A DNA stretch of 64,000 bases from CAZEBW01 sp964510205 (lineage in GTDB: Bacteria; Chloroflexota; Anaerolineae; VGOG01): positions 1-64,000 of the forward strand of contig CAZEBW010000004.1 in the NCBI GenBank assembly GCA_964510205.1, written 5' to 3'. Positions 57,486 through 64,000 of the stretch are shown here, one piece after another. A program made the translations under genes and the position numbers. The first letter of the stretch is position 1; each line of letters begins with the position of its first letter. The notes beneath the pieces are model-generated. The model saw only the letters and a program-made list of their open reading frames with translations. It did not search any database and had not been told where the DNA came from.

Positions 57486-59711
57486 CTATGGCCCGAAGTT
57501 CTTGAGCACCAGCGGCAAATAGACGTGGTAGGCGGATGTCGGCGTTGTCGTGGATGTGGCAGTGCTGGTTGCGGTAGGCGTAGGTGTGCGGGTGGCCGTT
57601 GGTGTGTTGGTCAGCGTTGGAGTCAGCGTGTTTGTAGGCGTTGGTGTGTTAGTCGGTGTTGAGCTTGGCGTGGCGGTAGAGGTTGATGTAGAGGTGGGCG
57701 TCGGCGTAGGCTCGTCTGTGATGCGCAAGATGAGGAGGCCACCTGCGTTATCGGCCACGTAGACGTAGTCCCCGGCCACCTGAACGCCTCTGGCATCGCC
57801 GGGCGTGTCAAAGGCCCCAACTTCGATGGGATTTTCCTTGTCAGCCACGGAGACGATCCGCAGGCCAGCGCTTCCATAGGCCACGTAGGCGAGGTTTCCT
57901 ACGACCTGAACGTCGAAGGCCCAGCCACGGATGTCAAATGAGCCGACCTCGGTGGGATGGGCCTTGTCGGCCACCGAGATGATCCGCAGACCGCCCCCCC
58001 GATCGGCGACGTAGGCATAACTGCCAGCCACGTGCACACCGCTTGCCCGGTCGGGTGTATCGCAGAAGCCTTCCTCTGTAGGATTGGCCTTGTCGGCAAT
58101 GGAGATGACGCGCAGCCCGCTTTCTCCGTCGGCGACGTAAGCGTGGTTGCCGACCACGTGCACGCCGCTTGCCTGGTCGGGTGTATCGCAGAAGCCTTCC
58201 TCTGTGGGATTGGCCTCATCGGCAACGGAGATGATGCGCAGCCCGCTTTCTCCATCGGCGACGTAGGCATAAGCCGCTGTCGCTTCCGAGGCCGCTGCCG
58301 CTTCGCCCACTACATGAACGCCTTTGGCGTCATCGGGCGTCTCGGCGAAGCTGACTTCGGTGGGGTTTGCTTTGTCCGAAACGGAGATGACGCGCAGCCC
58401 AGCCACGCCATCGGCGACGTAGGCGTAAGCCGCTGCCGCTTCCGAGGCCGCTGTCGCTTCCGAGGCCGCTTCTGCTTCCGAGTCACCCACCACGTAAACG
58501 CCCTTAGCCGAACCAGTGGTATTCCAGAAGCCTTCTTCTGTAGGATTGGCCTTGTCGGCCACCGAGATGACTCTAAGTCCCTCGTCCCACTCAGCGACGT
58601 AGGCATAGTTCACTTCCGAGGCCGCTTCCACATAAACATCCCTTGCCTCGCCAGCGGTGTCGAAGAAGCCTTCCTCTGTCGGACTGGCCTTGTCGGCCAC
58701 GGAGATGACTCGGAGGCCGCCTGTCTCATCGGCGACGTAAGCGCGGTTGTCAGCTACGTGAACGTCGAACGCTCGGTCGGGTGTGTCACAGGAACCGACT
58801 TCAGTGGGATTCTCCTTGTCGGCCACCGAGATGACCCGCAGCCCGCCGTAGTTGTGGGCGATGTAGGCATGGTCGCCCACAACGTGGACCTTCCTGGCAT
58901 AGCCAGATAGGTCCAGATGGCCAGTCTCAGAAGGATTCTGCTTGTGGGCGACTGAGATCACCCGCAGACCTCTATCCCAATTGGTGACGTAGGCGTGGGC
59001 CGCTCCCGCTTCCGAGTCGTCCATGACGTGAACGCCATTGGCCGAGCCTGGCATATCGAAGAAGCCGACCTCGGTGGGGTTGGCCTTGTCGGCGACGGAG
59101 ATGATCCGAAGCCCTCCGGTTCCAGCAGCGACGTAGGCGTAGGCTCCCAAAACGTGGACGTCTTCTGCCGAGTCGGGCGTGTAGAGGGAGCCTACCTCGG
59201 TTGGATTCGCCTTGTCAGCAACGGAAATGATCCGCAGCCCGCTCCACTCGTCGGCCAGGTAGGCGTACTCGCCAACGACATGAACGCTGTGGGCACGGTC
59301 CAAATCTAGGTGACCTACCTCAGTGGGGTTGCCTTTGTCGGCAAGCGAGATGATCCTTAGGCCCCCGTCCCCAGCGGCGATATAAGCGTAGGCCGTTTCC
59401 ACTTCCGAGTCCCCTTCCACGTGGATGTCCCTCACGATGCCGGGGAGCGCTTCAGTGCGTCCCATCTCGGTGGGGTTGGCCGGATCGGAGACATCCACGA
59501 TGACCAGCTTCAGCCCGTTGCCGACATAAGCGTACTGTCCGGCGACGTGAACGGCGTGAGTCGCTCCCCTAATCTGGCCCACTAACTCCAGCGCCAAACC
59601 GTTCTGGGCGCCCTGGGGCGGAAGGGCCAGCCCCGAAAGGGAAGTGCCCGCCAGGATAAGTGCGAGGCTGATGACGACCGGGGCAATCTTCCAGAGATGT
59701 TCTTTGTTCAT
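57486..59711 (-). CDS. Secreted LVIVD-repeat protein with TP-rich stalk and C-terminal tag
   Basis: The ATG at 59711 gives 741 residues; the longer frame to 59777 would overlap the upstream gene. After a signal peptide (IAPVVISLALILAGTSLSGLA) come 14 LVIVD repeats of about 41 residues, each built as VHVVG-x-YAYVAD-x-GGLR(I/V)ISVADKANPTE. Such repeats are thought to form beta-propellers on the cell surface. In repeats 2, 5, 8, 9 and 10 the strand before AYVAD is expanded by Ser-Glu-Ala-rich segments (for example EAEAASEATAASEAAAA). A Thr/Pro-rich stalk (TPTPTSTSTSTATPSSTPTN) precedes the ending YHVYLPLVLKNFGP. It is likely a surface-displayed protein. Confidence 0.88.
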   Translation of the reverse strand: MNKEHLWKIAPVVISLALILAGTSLSGLALPPQGAQNGLALELVGQIRGATHAVHVAGQYAYVGNGLKLVIVDVSDPANPTEMGRTEALPGIVRDIHVEGDSEVETAYAYIAAGDGGLRIISLADKGNPTEVGHLDLDRAHSVHVVGEYAYLADEWSGLRIISVADKANPTEVGSLYTPDSAEDVHVLGAYAYVAAGTGGLRIISVADKANPTEVGFFDMPGSANGVHVMDDSEAGAAHAYVTNWDRGLRVISVAHKQNPSETGHLDLSGYARKVHVVGDHAYIAHNYGGLRVISVADKENPTEVGSCDTPDRAFDVHVADNRAYVADETGGLRVISVADKASPTEEGFFDTAGEARDVYVEAASEVNYAYVAEWDEGLRVISVADKANPTEEGFWNTTGSAKGVYVVGDSEAEAASEATAASEAAAAYAYVADGVAGLRVISVSDKANPTEVSFAETPDDAKGVHVVGEAAAASEATAAYAYVADGESGLRIISVADEANPTEEGFCDTPDQASGVHVVGNHAYVADGESGLRVISIADKANPTEEGFCDTPDRASGVHVAGSYAYVADRGGGLRIISVADKAHPTEVGSFDIRGWAFDVQVVGNLAYVAYGSAGLRIVSVADKENPIEVGAFDTPGDARGVQVAGDYVYVADNAGGLLILRITDEPTPTPTSTSTSTATPSSTPTNTPTPTNTLTPTLTNTPTATRTPTPTATSTATSTTTPTSAYHVYLPLVLKNFGP

Positions 59712-59736
59712 CTTTCCTTCCATTCGCTTCTCTTGC

Positions 59737-60942
59737 TCAGGTGATCTGATCTTGCAGAACTCTCTCGTAAAGCGCACCTGTTTTCTCAGCGATCTTCTCC
59801 CAGGTGAAGCTCTGGGCTAGTCTGGCCGCCCCCTCGCCCAGGCGCCGCCGCAGCTCGGCGTTCGACGCCAGTCTGGCAATGGCCTCGGCCAGCGCGACCG
59901 GGGCGTCGGGGGGGACGAGGAGGATGTTCTCTCCATGCACAAGCTCAGGCACGTCCGCTCGTGGGCGGGTGCTGACGGTGGGCAGGCCATGGGCCAGGGC
60001 GGCCATGAAGCTCCCCCGCCGGAACGAGGCCCCGTCCCGGTAGGGCAGCACGCAGATGTCGGAGGCCAGCAAGTTGGCTGAGACCTCGGCCTGGGGAGTG
60101 TAGCCCGTCCAAAACACGCTATCCGTCAGGCCCAGCTCCGCGATCAAACCTTCGACCCTCTTCAGATAGGCCAGGTTGGTGGGATCGCTGGAGCCTACTT
60201 TGCCCCCTACCATCATCAGTTGGAGGTTGGAGGTTGATTGCATCAGCCTAGCCAGGGCACGTATCAGGGTTTCGGCTCCTTTGCTCTTGTTGAGGAAGCC
60301 GAAGTAGGAGAGCAGGATGTCATCCGGTCCCACGCCCCAACGGGCTCGCCAGGCCTCGCGGTCGTAGTCCGCCGGCGGTGCGGGGCTGATGTTGGAGCCG
60401 ATGGGGATCAGCGATAGGGAGCGGATGGACGAATAATCGGACAGCCTGGCGAAATCCTCGGCGTTGGTGGCGATGACGGCGTCGCTCCAGCGGGCCAGGG
60501 CCAGGTTCACCCACCAGCGCAGGGGGCCGGCTTTGGGGAAGAGGTAGGGCACCTTTAGATCGTGGAAGGTGACTACGGTCAACGGATGGTCTTTGGAAGA
60601 ACGGGACGCGAGGCGCAGCGGCAGGAGATTGATGGCCGGGTGCATGTCGTAGGCGGCTGTCTGGTATTGGATGTTGACGATGTCGGAGCGGGTCTCGTTC
60701 AGTAGCTCGATGATGCGTCGCCAGGAGCCCCAATCCCATTTCTCGATGATAGGGAAAAGGGACAAGTGACCAGTGACAAGGGGCAGCCCTGATCCCTTGT
60801 CCCTAGTCCCTAGTCCCTTGACCGAGGTGATAACGCTGACCTCAACTCCCAGCTCGGCCAGCGCCTTACCCAGCTCGTTGGTGAAATCTCCCACACCGCC
60901 TTGCATGGGTGGGAACTCGCCGCTGATTAGACACACTTTCAT
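59737..60942 (-). CDS. Family 4 glycosyltransferase (GT-B)
   Basis: This 401-residue protein begins MKVCLISGEFPPMQGGVGDF, the Gly-rich acceptor loop of GT4 enzymes. The C-terminal domain has LLSYFGFLNKSKGAETLIRAL, LQLMMVGGKVGS, FWTGYTPQAEVSANLLASDIC and SFRRGSFMAALAHGLPTVST (the EX7E-type region). AGGA lies 7 nt before the ATG. Two repeat arrays are read in frame: LGTRDKGSGLPLVTGHLSLF (60751-60822) and STSNLQL (60219-60238). It probably adds a sugar in the surface-glycan pathway. Confidence 0.92.
   Translation of the reverse strand: MKVCLISGEFPPMQGGVGDFTNELGKALAELGVEVSVITSVKGLGTRDKGSGLPLVTGHLSLFPIIEKWDWGSWRRIIELLNETRSDIVNIQYQTAAYDMHPAINLLPLRLASRSSKDHPLTVVTFHDLKVPYLFPKAGPLRWWVNLALARWSDAVIATNAEDFARLSDYSSIRSLSLIPIGSNISPAPPADYDREAWRARWGVGPDDILLSYFGFLNKSKGAETLIRALARLMQSTSNLQLMMVGGKVGSSDPTNLAYLKRVEGLIAELGLTDSVFWTGYTPQAEVSANLLASDICVLPYRDGASFRRGSFMAALAHGLPTVSTRPRADVPELVHGENILLVPPDAPVALAEAIARLASNAELRRRLGEGAARLAQSFTWEKIAEKTGALYERVLQDQIT
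60219..60238. repeat. Heptamer repeat GGTTGGA in the GT4 gene
   Basis: Three GTTGGAG units read in frame (SNLQL), next to the strand LMMVGG. Short but of the same family as the other arrays. Confidence 0.6.
60751..60822. repeat. 7-bp repeat (AGTCCCT / GGGACAA) in the GT4 gene
   Basis: GGGACAAGTGACCAGTGACAAGG on one side and CCCTTGTCCCTAGTCCCTAGTCCC on the other form a palindromic array, read through in the N-terminal domain. Confidence 0.8.
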
Positions 60943-60978
60943 GCTTCGGTCCTGCTTTCGAGAACACGGATGTACAGG

Positions 60979-61145
60979 GTAGTCCCCCTCTTGGGTGTTG
61001 TTGATTGGCCCTCGGTCTGAAGACCTCGGCTGATACAGGAAATCCGTTGAAACGGATTCAGAACAAATGCGATTTATCGCATTTTATGTCTCAGCCGGGC
61101 AATTCATTGCTCGGCAAGGCCAGCAACACTCTACGGGGGGACTAC
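60979..61145. repeat. 167-bp nested palindromic element
   Basis: GTAGTCCCCC (60979-60988) and GGGGGACTAC (61136-61145) are perfect terminal inverted repeats. Inner segments pair imperfectly (GTGTTG...GGCC with GGCC...CAACAC; CCTCGGCTGA with TCAGCCGGG). Two small hairpins, AATCCGTT-GAA-AACGGATT and AATGCGA-TTTA-TCGCATT, occupy the centre. It lies in the 298-bp space between GT4 and GT2 genes, which otherwise holds no gene. Confidence 0.75.
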
Positions 61146-61188
61146 CGAGTACAGGATTTACGGATTTTGCCTCAAGCTGGGTAGCTTC

Positions 61189-61230
61189 AGTAGATCGCGG
61201 TCGCTCCCGTTGAATTGCCAAACCGACTGA
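61189..61230. repeat. Dispersed repeat, copy 2 (AGCTTCAGTAGATC...)
   Basis: This resembles 40501-40540 over about 40 bp with a few mismatches. Both copies are intergenic. Confidence 0.6.
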
Positions 61231-61240
61231 GCTTGATCCG

Positions 61241-62176
61241 TTAATCCTGCGAATCCGCCGTTATCCTCCCTAACACTTGCCAATACGACTTAATCCGCGC
61301 TGCTCGCAGCGGTCGCTTGTGCCCCACCAGCCACTTGAGGGCTTCTACGATCAGTTGATAGAAATAGGTGACTAGGATAAACAACCGCAACGCCTCTGCT
61401 TGCCACGGGCCGTGATGCTTGCGGAAATAGCGGATTTTGCTGCGCTGGAATTGGATGTGCTGGAAGGATTTGACCTGCTCGCTCGATTGCCCCCCGTGGT
61501 GGACCACTTTGGCCGTGGACAGGTAGATTATCTTCCAGCCTCGCTCCTGGGCTCGACGGCACCAATCCAATTCCTCAGAGTACATGAAGAAGCCTTCGTC
61601 TAGTGGCCCCACCTGTTCGATGGCCTCGCGGCGGGCCAGCAAGCAGGCTCCAGTGACCCAGTCCACCTCTTGCACCTCGTCGTCCGGGCGGTCTGCGATG
61701 TAGTAGCGTCCGGCGACGCGGTTGTGGGGGAACCACTGCTGCATGATCGTGCTTTCCAGGAAAGCGGTGGTCAGGGTCGGGAAGCGGCGGCGCGAGGACT
61801 GGATGCTGCCGTCGGGGTTCAGGAGCTGCGGCCCCAGCGCGCCCACTTGAGGATGCTCGTCCATGTACTCGACCATCGTCGCCAGCGCGTCGCCGACCAC
61901 TTCCGTGTCCGGGTTCAGCAGCAGGACGTATCGCCCCCGGCTGACGGCGATGCCCTGGTTGTTGCCCACGGTGAAGCCCACGTTCTCGCGGTTGGCGATG
62001 AGCCGCACCTGGGGGAACTCCTTTTCAACCATCGCTGCGCTGCCATCTGAGGAAGCGTTGTCTACTACGATGACCTCGAGCCGGAAGTTGGAAGGTGGAA
62101 GGTGGAAGATGGAATCGAGACAACGCTTCAGGAGGTCTCGTACATTCCAGTTCACGATCACAATGGACAGATCCAT
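61241..62176 (-). CDS. Family 2 glycosyltransferase (rhamnosyltransferase-like)
   Basis: The ATG at 62176 (MDLSIVIVNWNVRDLL) gives 311 residues. The longer frame to 62260 only adds translation of a heptamer array (WRLEVGDWRSK). VIVVDNASSDGSAAMV and YVLLLNPDTEVVGDAL are the GT2 core, and MYSELDWCRRAQERGW the catalytic acidic motif. HLPPSNFRLE near residue 23 comes from an array at 62083-62112. It is highly similar to the GT2 at 13949-14905 (both have NPDTEV, LDE(G/R)FF(M/I)YSEE-type segments). C-terminal helices suggest membrane association. Confidence 0.92.
   Translation of the reverse strand: MDLSIVIVNWNVRDLLKRCLDSIFHLPPSNFRLEVIVVDNASSDGSAAMVEKEFPQVRLIANRENVGFTVGNNQGIAVSRGRYVLLLNPDTEVVGDALATMVEYMDEHPQVGALGPQLLNPDGSIQSSRRRFPTLTTAFLESTIMQQWFPHNRVAGRYYIADRPDDEVQEVDWVTGACLLARREAIEQVGPLDEGFFMYSEELDWCRRAQERGWKIIYLSTAKVVHHGGQSSEQVKSFQHIQFQRSKIRYFRKHHGPWQAEALRLFILVTYFYQLIVEALKWLVGHKRPLRAARIKSYWQVLGRITADSQD
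62083..62112. repeat. Heptamer repeat (GGAAGGT) in the GT2 gene
   Basis: GGAAGTTGGAAGGTGGAAGGTGGAAGATGGAA is read in frame as IFHLPPSNFR in the N-terminal domain. Confidence 0.75.
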
Positions 62177-62177
62177 T

Positions 62178-62222
62178 CTAACCTTCGACCTCCAATCTCC
62201 AACCTCTAACCTCCAACCTCCA
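62178..62222. repeat. Heptamer repeat (CCTCCAA/CCTCTAA) upstream of the GT2 gene
   Basis: About six tandem units (CGACCTCCAATCTCCAACCTCTAACCTCCAACCTCC) lie directly 5' of the GT2 start. A G/C-rich hairpin (GACGGCGGC-TTCTAG-GCCGCCGCGTC, 62231-62256) follows. Confidence 0.8.
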
Positions 62223-62343
62223 TTTGCTAAGACGGCGGCTTCTAGGCCGCCGCGTCTCAAACATCTATCCCCAAGTTACCAATTCAGGACTCTCACCCCT
62301 CACCGCAAGACAGATGGCCGCCACCTCTCATTGCCTCGTTGCC

Positions 62344-63321
62344 TCATTCTCGCCGCTCTACCACAAAATTGGCTAGGTCGAGCATGGCCTGGCGGTATTC
62401 GTTGGGGGGCAGGAGCGTGAGGGCCTCGCGGCTCTTGGCGGCGAAACGCTTGGCTTCGGCCGTGGAAGACTCAATCGCTCCCGATTCCTTGATCGCTTTC
62501 AGCGCTTGCGCCTCATCGCCTCCCCGATCTCGCCCGTTCAGCACGCTGGTCACTGTCTCGTCCTCTGGATGGGCCTCCAGGAAATAGAGAGTGGGCAGGG
62601 TGAGGATGCCCTGGCGCAGGTCGCTGCCGACAGGCTTTCCCAGCACATCCTCGTTGCCTGCGAAGTCGAGGATGTCGTCCACGATTTGAAAGGCCATTCC
62701 CAAGTTGTAGCCATAATCGCGCAGGGCTTGTATTTCTGGCTCCGGTGCGCCGCTCAGGACGCCCCCCGCCTCCGTTGAGGCGGCGAAGAGAGAGGCGGTC
62801 TTGCTGTAAATGCGTTGGTAGTAGTATTCCCTAGCGGTAGCCGTTGTTCGCTCCCCCTCTTTGCTGTCAAAGATCTGATTCAACTCGCCGCTGCAGATCG
62901 TCATCAGGGTTTGGGCGAAGATGGAGACCACGCGCACGCTCTCGGTCTCGGCGGCAAACGCCGCTGATCTGGCGAAGAGGTAATCACCGGTCAGCACCGT
63001 CGCTGCGCTGTTCCACATGGTATTCAGGGTGGGGTTGCCGCGGCGTAGAAAAGCGTTGTCTATCAAATCGTCGTGGACGAGAGTGGCTGTGTGCAGCGTC
63101 TCCACGGCTGCGGCCAGGGAAGTGACCTTTTCGGCGTCGGCGGGATAGAACTTGCTCGATAGGAGAACCAGAGCAGGGCGCATCCGCTTGCCGCCGCCGC
63201 TCAGCAGATAGTCCAGTATGGTCCTCATTTGTTCGTATTCGATGCGGTAGACTTCGCGCATCTTGCGCTCTACACGCTCCAGGTCCTGGCGGATGATTTT
63301 GAAGATGGGGATGACCTTCAA
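62344..63321 (-). CDS. Polyprenyl diphosphate synthase
   Basis: This 325-residue protein has a TTG start with AAGGA 8 nt upstream. It condenses isopentenyl diphosphate into long prenyl chains for quinones or glycan lipid carriers. LLSGGGKRMRPALVLLS carries the GxKRxRP motif, LVHDDLIDNAFLRRGNPT the first DDxxD (about residues 84-88), and AFQIVDDILDFAG the second. No bulky residue just upstream of the first DDxxD obviously limits chain length (ETLHTATLVHDD), which fits a medium/long-chain enzyme. It is 17 bp from the tatD gene upstream and ends next to the glycan genes. Confidence 0.93.
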   Translation of the reverse strand: MKVIPIFKIIRQDLERVERKMREVYRIEYEQMRTILDYLLSGGGKRMRPALVLLSSKFYPADAEKVTSLAAAVETLHTATLVHDDLIDNAFLRRGNPTLNTMWNSAATVLTGDYLFARSAAFAAETESVRVVSIFAQTLMTICSGELNQIFDSKEGERTTATAREYYYQRIYSKTASLFAASTEAGGVLSGAPEPEIQALRDYGYNLGMAFQIVDDILDFAGNEDVLGKPVGSDLRQGILTLPTLYFLEAHPEDETVTSVLNGRDRGGDEAQALKAIKESGAIESSTAEAKRFAAKSREALTLLPPNEYRQAMLDLANFVVERRE

Positions 63322-63337
63322 GGCTGTTTCCTTTCGT

Positions 63338-64000
63338 TCAGAGATCTAATGCAAATAGTGCTCGCGCATTGTCCGAGGTAATTCGCGCCACTTCTTCTAC
63401 CGACATCTCCTTTAGGCGGGCGATGGCCTGAGCCACCAGCTTTACGTAAGCAGGCTCGTTGCGTTTCCCTCGATGGGGATGGGGCGTCAGGTAGGGACAA
63501 TCGGTCTCCACCAGCAGCTTTTCCAGGGGCAGTTGACGGACCAAGTCCCGCAGGCGTCGGGCATTGTCAAAAGTCACGGGGCCGGCGACGGAGATATAGA
63601 AACCCAGTTCGATGGCCTCTTGCGCCATAGCCAAATCGCCGGAGAAGCAGTGCAGAACCCCCGCTGGCTGATGGCTGCTCTTGGCCCAACGGCGCAGAGT
63701 GGCCATAATCTCTTCGTGGGCTTCGCGATCGTGGATGATAACCGGTTTCCCCACTTCGCTCGCCAGGGCCAACTGCTGTTGGAATGCCCGGCGCTGCTGA
63801 TCTCGGGGCGAGAGATCGCGATAGAAGTCCAGCCCGATTTCGCCGATGGCGACCACTTTGGGATGGAGCGCCAAGGCCCCCAGCTCTTCCAGCATTCTCC
63901 TCGTCACGGTCTTGGCGTCGTGAGGGTGCACACCTACCGCTGCGTAGACCTGGGGGTAAGCCTCGGCCAGGGCCACCGCCGCCTGGCTGGAAGCCAAGTC
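63338..64000 (-). CDS. tatD: TatD-family metal-dependent hydrolase, 5' end outside the window
   Basis: This is 220 residues of C-terminal sequence; the frame stays open to the window edge, so the start and the N-terminal HxH metal site are missing. Visible are VGVHPHDAK, IGEIGLDFYRD (metal Glu), VIIHDREAHEE, VLHCFSGD and LVETDCPYLTPHPHRGKRNEP (catalytic Asp). TatD proteins are DNases/exonucleases linked to DNA repair and quality control. It is co-directional with the polyprenyl synthase gene. Confidence 0.93.
   Translation of the reverse strand, partial: DLASSQAAVALAEAYPQVYAAVGVHPHDAKTVTRRMLEELGALALHPKVVAIGEIGLDFYRDLSPRDQQRRAFQQQLALASEVGKPVIIHDREAHEEIMATLRRWAKSSHQPAGVLHCFSGDLAMAQEAIELGFYISVAGPVTFDNARRLRDLVRQLPLEKLLVETDCPYLTPHPHRGKRNEPAYVKLVAQAIARLKEMSVEEVARITSDNARALFALDL

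Overview
The window looks like a GC-rich chromosomal segment from an uncultured Chloroflexota bacterium, most likely Anaerolineae-like. This is inference, with no database search. It rests on long GT-C glycosyltransferases with repeated C-terminal beta-domains, secreted proteins ending in a (Y/F)LPL-x-x-KN tag, frequent TTG starts behind strong Shine-Dalgarno sites, and many short 7/8-bp tandem repeats and palindromes. No tRNA, rRNA, CRISPR array, integrase or transposase was seen.

Layout. 1-5.4 kb: end of an unknown gene, a DUF6125-like protein, two FAD amine oxidoreductase paralogues, an ornithine cyclodeaminase-family enzyme and a membrane protein. 5.5-13.1 kb: information processing and housekeeping (ligA, an RlmI-type rRNA methyltransferase, rtcA, an orphan Flp-like pilin, a ComF-like PRTase, a long hibernation factor, a low-MW phosphatase, an HNH nuclease). 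13.2-14.9 kb: two GT2 glycosyltransferases.

15.5-29.2 kb is the most unusual part: a leftward array of ten genes behind a consensus -35/-10 promoter. In transcription order it encodes a stand-alone alanyl-tRNA-synthetase catalytic-core paralogue without an editing domain, a six-GAF histidine kinase, a receiver lacking its phosphoacceptor Asp, a normal receiver, a receiver fused to an AlbA_2/Schlafen-like domain, a receiver-CHAT protease fusion, a small soluble histidine kinase, a second receiver-CHAT fusion, and two SPFH/band-7-type membrane proteins. I read it as a phosphorelay controlling caspase-like proteases at a membrane scaffold, that is, a stress-response, cell-death or defence system. 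I know of no description of this combination.

29.3-40.3 kb: a frameshifted lipoprotein gene, a FlgD-Ig lipoprotein, folC, a GH99-like secreted protein, lon, another lipoprotein, enolase and a coiled-coil membrane protein. 40.6-62.2 kb: a leftward surface-glycan locus with an O-antigen-ligase-like protein, four large GT-C proteins (one broken by a nonsense codon in a 24-bp tandem repeat), a flippase-like protein, two alkaline-phosphatase-superfamily enzymes, a 14-repeat LVIVD propeller-type protein and GT4/GT2 enzymes. It is followed by a polyprenyl diphosphate synthase, which would supply lipid carriers, and a TatD nuclease cut by the window edge.

A second theme is genome dynamics. About twenty loci carry degenerate 7-8 bp tandem repeats, and several larger palindromic elements are present. 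Many lie inside open reading frames without breaking them and add odd peptides to glycosyltransferases, FolC and others.
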